Shown here: positions 63,618-64,000 of the stretch, in pieces
Position numbering within the stretch: position 1 is the first letter of the stretch
Layout of the letters: every line of letters begins with the position of its first letter
Source: an uncultured Flavihumibacter sp.
Lineage (GTDB): Bacteria; Bacteroidota; Bacteroidia; Chitinophagales; Chitinophagaceae
Reading direction: 5' to 3'
Assembly (NCBI GenBank): GCA_902168105.1
Contig: CABHOY010000075.1
Coordinates: 186,001 to 250,000, forward strand
Length of the DNA stretch: 64,000 bases
The notes under the pieces: model-generated
Told to the model about the DNA's origin: nothing
What the model saw: only the letters and a program-made list of their open reading frames with translations
Database searches by the model: none
Made by a program: the position numbers and the translations under genes

Positions 63618-63700
63618 TTCAAATGAACGTATATAACAGTTAACTATTGCAGATAACTGTTTACAATATAACAATACAAAGCGCCGTAATAACAGCAATA

Positions 63701-64000
63701 ATGAAAAGAGTCCTCTTCATAGACAGGGATGGTACCATCATCAAGGAAGTACCACCTACTTACCAGATCGACAGCCTTGAAAAGGTTGAATTTTATCCGA
63801 AGGTATTTACTCACCTGTCCCGCATTGCAGCGGAACTGGACTATGAGTTGGTAATGGTGACCAACCAGGATGGCCTGGGGACTGCCAGCTTTCCTGAAGC
63901 AGATTTCTGGCCGGCGCAGAACTTCATTGTGCGGGCTTTTGAAAACGAAGGTGTGACCTTCAAAGCGGCGCATATCGACCGTTCTTTTCCTCATGAGAAT
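63701..64000 (+). CDS. hisB: Imidazoleglycerol-phosphate dehydratase / histidinol-phosphatase, N-terminal part
   Basis: The first 100 codons of HisB, running off the window. The HAD-type phosphatase start is clear: MKRVLFIDRDGTIIKE carries the nucleophile Asp8 and Asp10, followed by VMVTNQDGLGTASFP and the start of the zinc-region segment. Position after hisC fits the bifunctional enzyme (phosphatase then dehydratase domain). Whether the dehydratase domain is fused cannot be seen here. Confidence 0.92.
   Translation, partial: MKRVLFIDRDGTIIKEVPPTYQIDSLEKVEFYPKVFTHLSRIAAELDYELVMVTNQDGLGTASFPEADFWPAQNFIVRAFENEGVTFKAAHIDRSFPHEN

Noticed and set aside
1..64000. CRISPR arrays, tRNA or rRNA genes, complete insertion sequences
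   Set aside because: No regularly spaced repeats, no cloverleaf or rRNA-like sequence and no transposase were recognised on either strand by eye.

Overview
The window looks like chromosomal DNA of a member of the Bacteroidota, most likely Chitinophagaceae (a Chitinophaga-like organism). The grounds are two complete SusC/SusD pairs, many short signal-peptide lipoproteins, a type IX secretion C-terminal domain, FAS1/DUF-type surface lipoproteins, Bacteroidota-type promoters (TAnnTTTG) and the absence of Shine-Dalgarno sequences. The genus is inferred from protein style, not from a search.

Region 1 (1-13014, all + strand) is a SusC/SusD operon of surface lipoproteins with no recognisable polysaccharide-degrading enzyme. 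It holds the tail of an upstream SusD-like protein, a FAS1-CBM6-CBM6 lipoprotein, a DUF5007-like protein, SusC, SusD, a second FAS1 lipoprotein, a DUF5008-like delta-60-repeat protein, a DUF4983-like protein whose phosphatase-like half has lost its metal ligands, and a DUF1735/discoidin protein. A strong terminator closes it.

Region 2 (13022-24452) is a set of mostly independent genes: a membrane-anchored propeller-like protein, a small secreted protein, a macro-domain hydrolase, a GH172 (DUF2961) enzyme, an orphan CheY-like receiver, a small signal-peptide-like ORF, a hypothetical protein, an AraC regulator, a GH20 hexosaminidase and a T9SS-exported Ig-like protein. It includes a long non-coding stretch that may contain a decayed histidine-kinase fragment.

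Region 3 (24453-56461, all + strand) is a large pectin utilisation locus that points to rhamnogalacturonan, and to rhamnogalacturonan-II (RG-II) in particular. SusC/SusD import is followed by a PL1 pectate lyase fused to DUF3826, a DUF4955-like beta-helix protein, a GH140 apiosidase, a GH43, a BNR/LamG protein, a GH78-sialidase-like fusion, a Tat-exported TIM-barrel protein, a GH106-propeller fusion, a GH2, a second GH78, a CE8 pectin methylesterase and an (alpha/alpha)6 glycosidase. Two non-coding structures interrupt it: a pair of inverted hairpin elements (36091-36535) and a 66-bp perfect palindrome (53730-53795). A nearly identical 23-bp motif lies upstream of both the SusC gene and the CE8 gene.

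Region 4 (56475-57690, - strand) is a two-gene nucleotidyltransferase/winged-helix-like pair resembling an AbiE-type toxin-antitoxin module, with a perfect palindrome at its promoter. Region 5 is a GH3 beta-glucosidase followed by the start of a histidine biosynthesis operon (hisG, hisD, hisC, hisB partial). The his operon is preceded by a complete attenuator: promoter, leader peptide with a His run, antiterminator and terminator. No tRNA, rRNA, CRISPR array or intact insertion sequence was seen.
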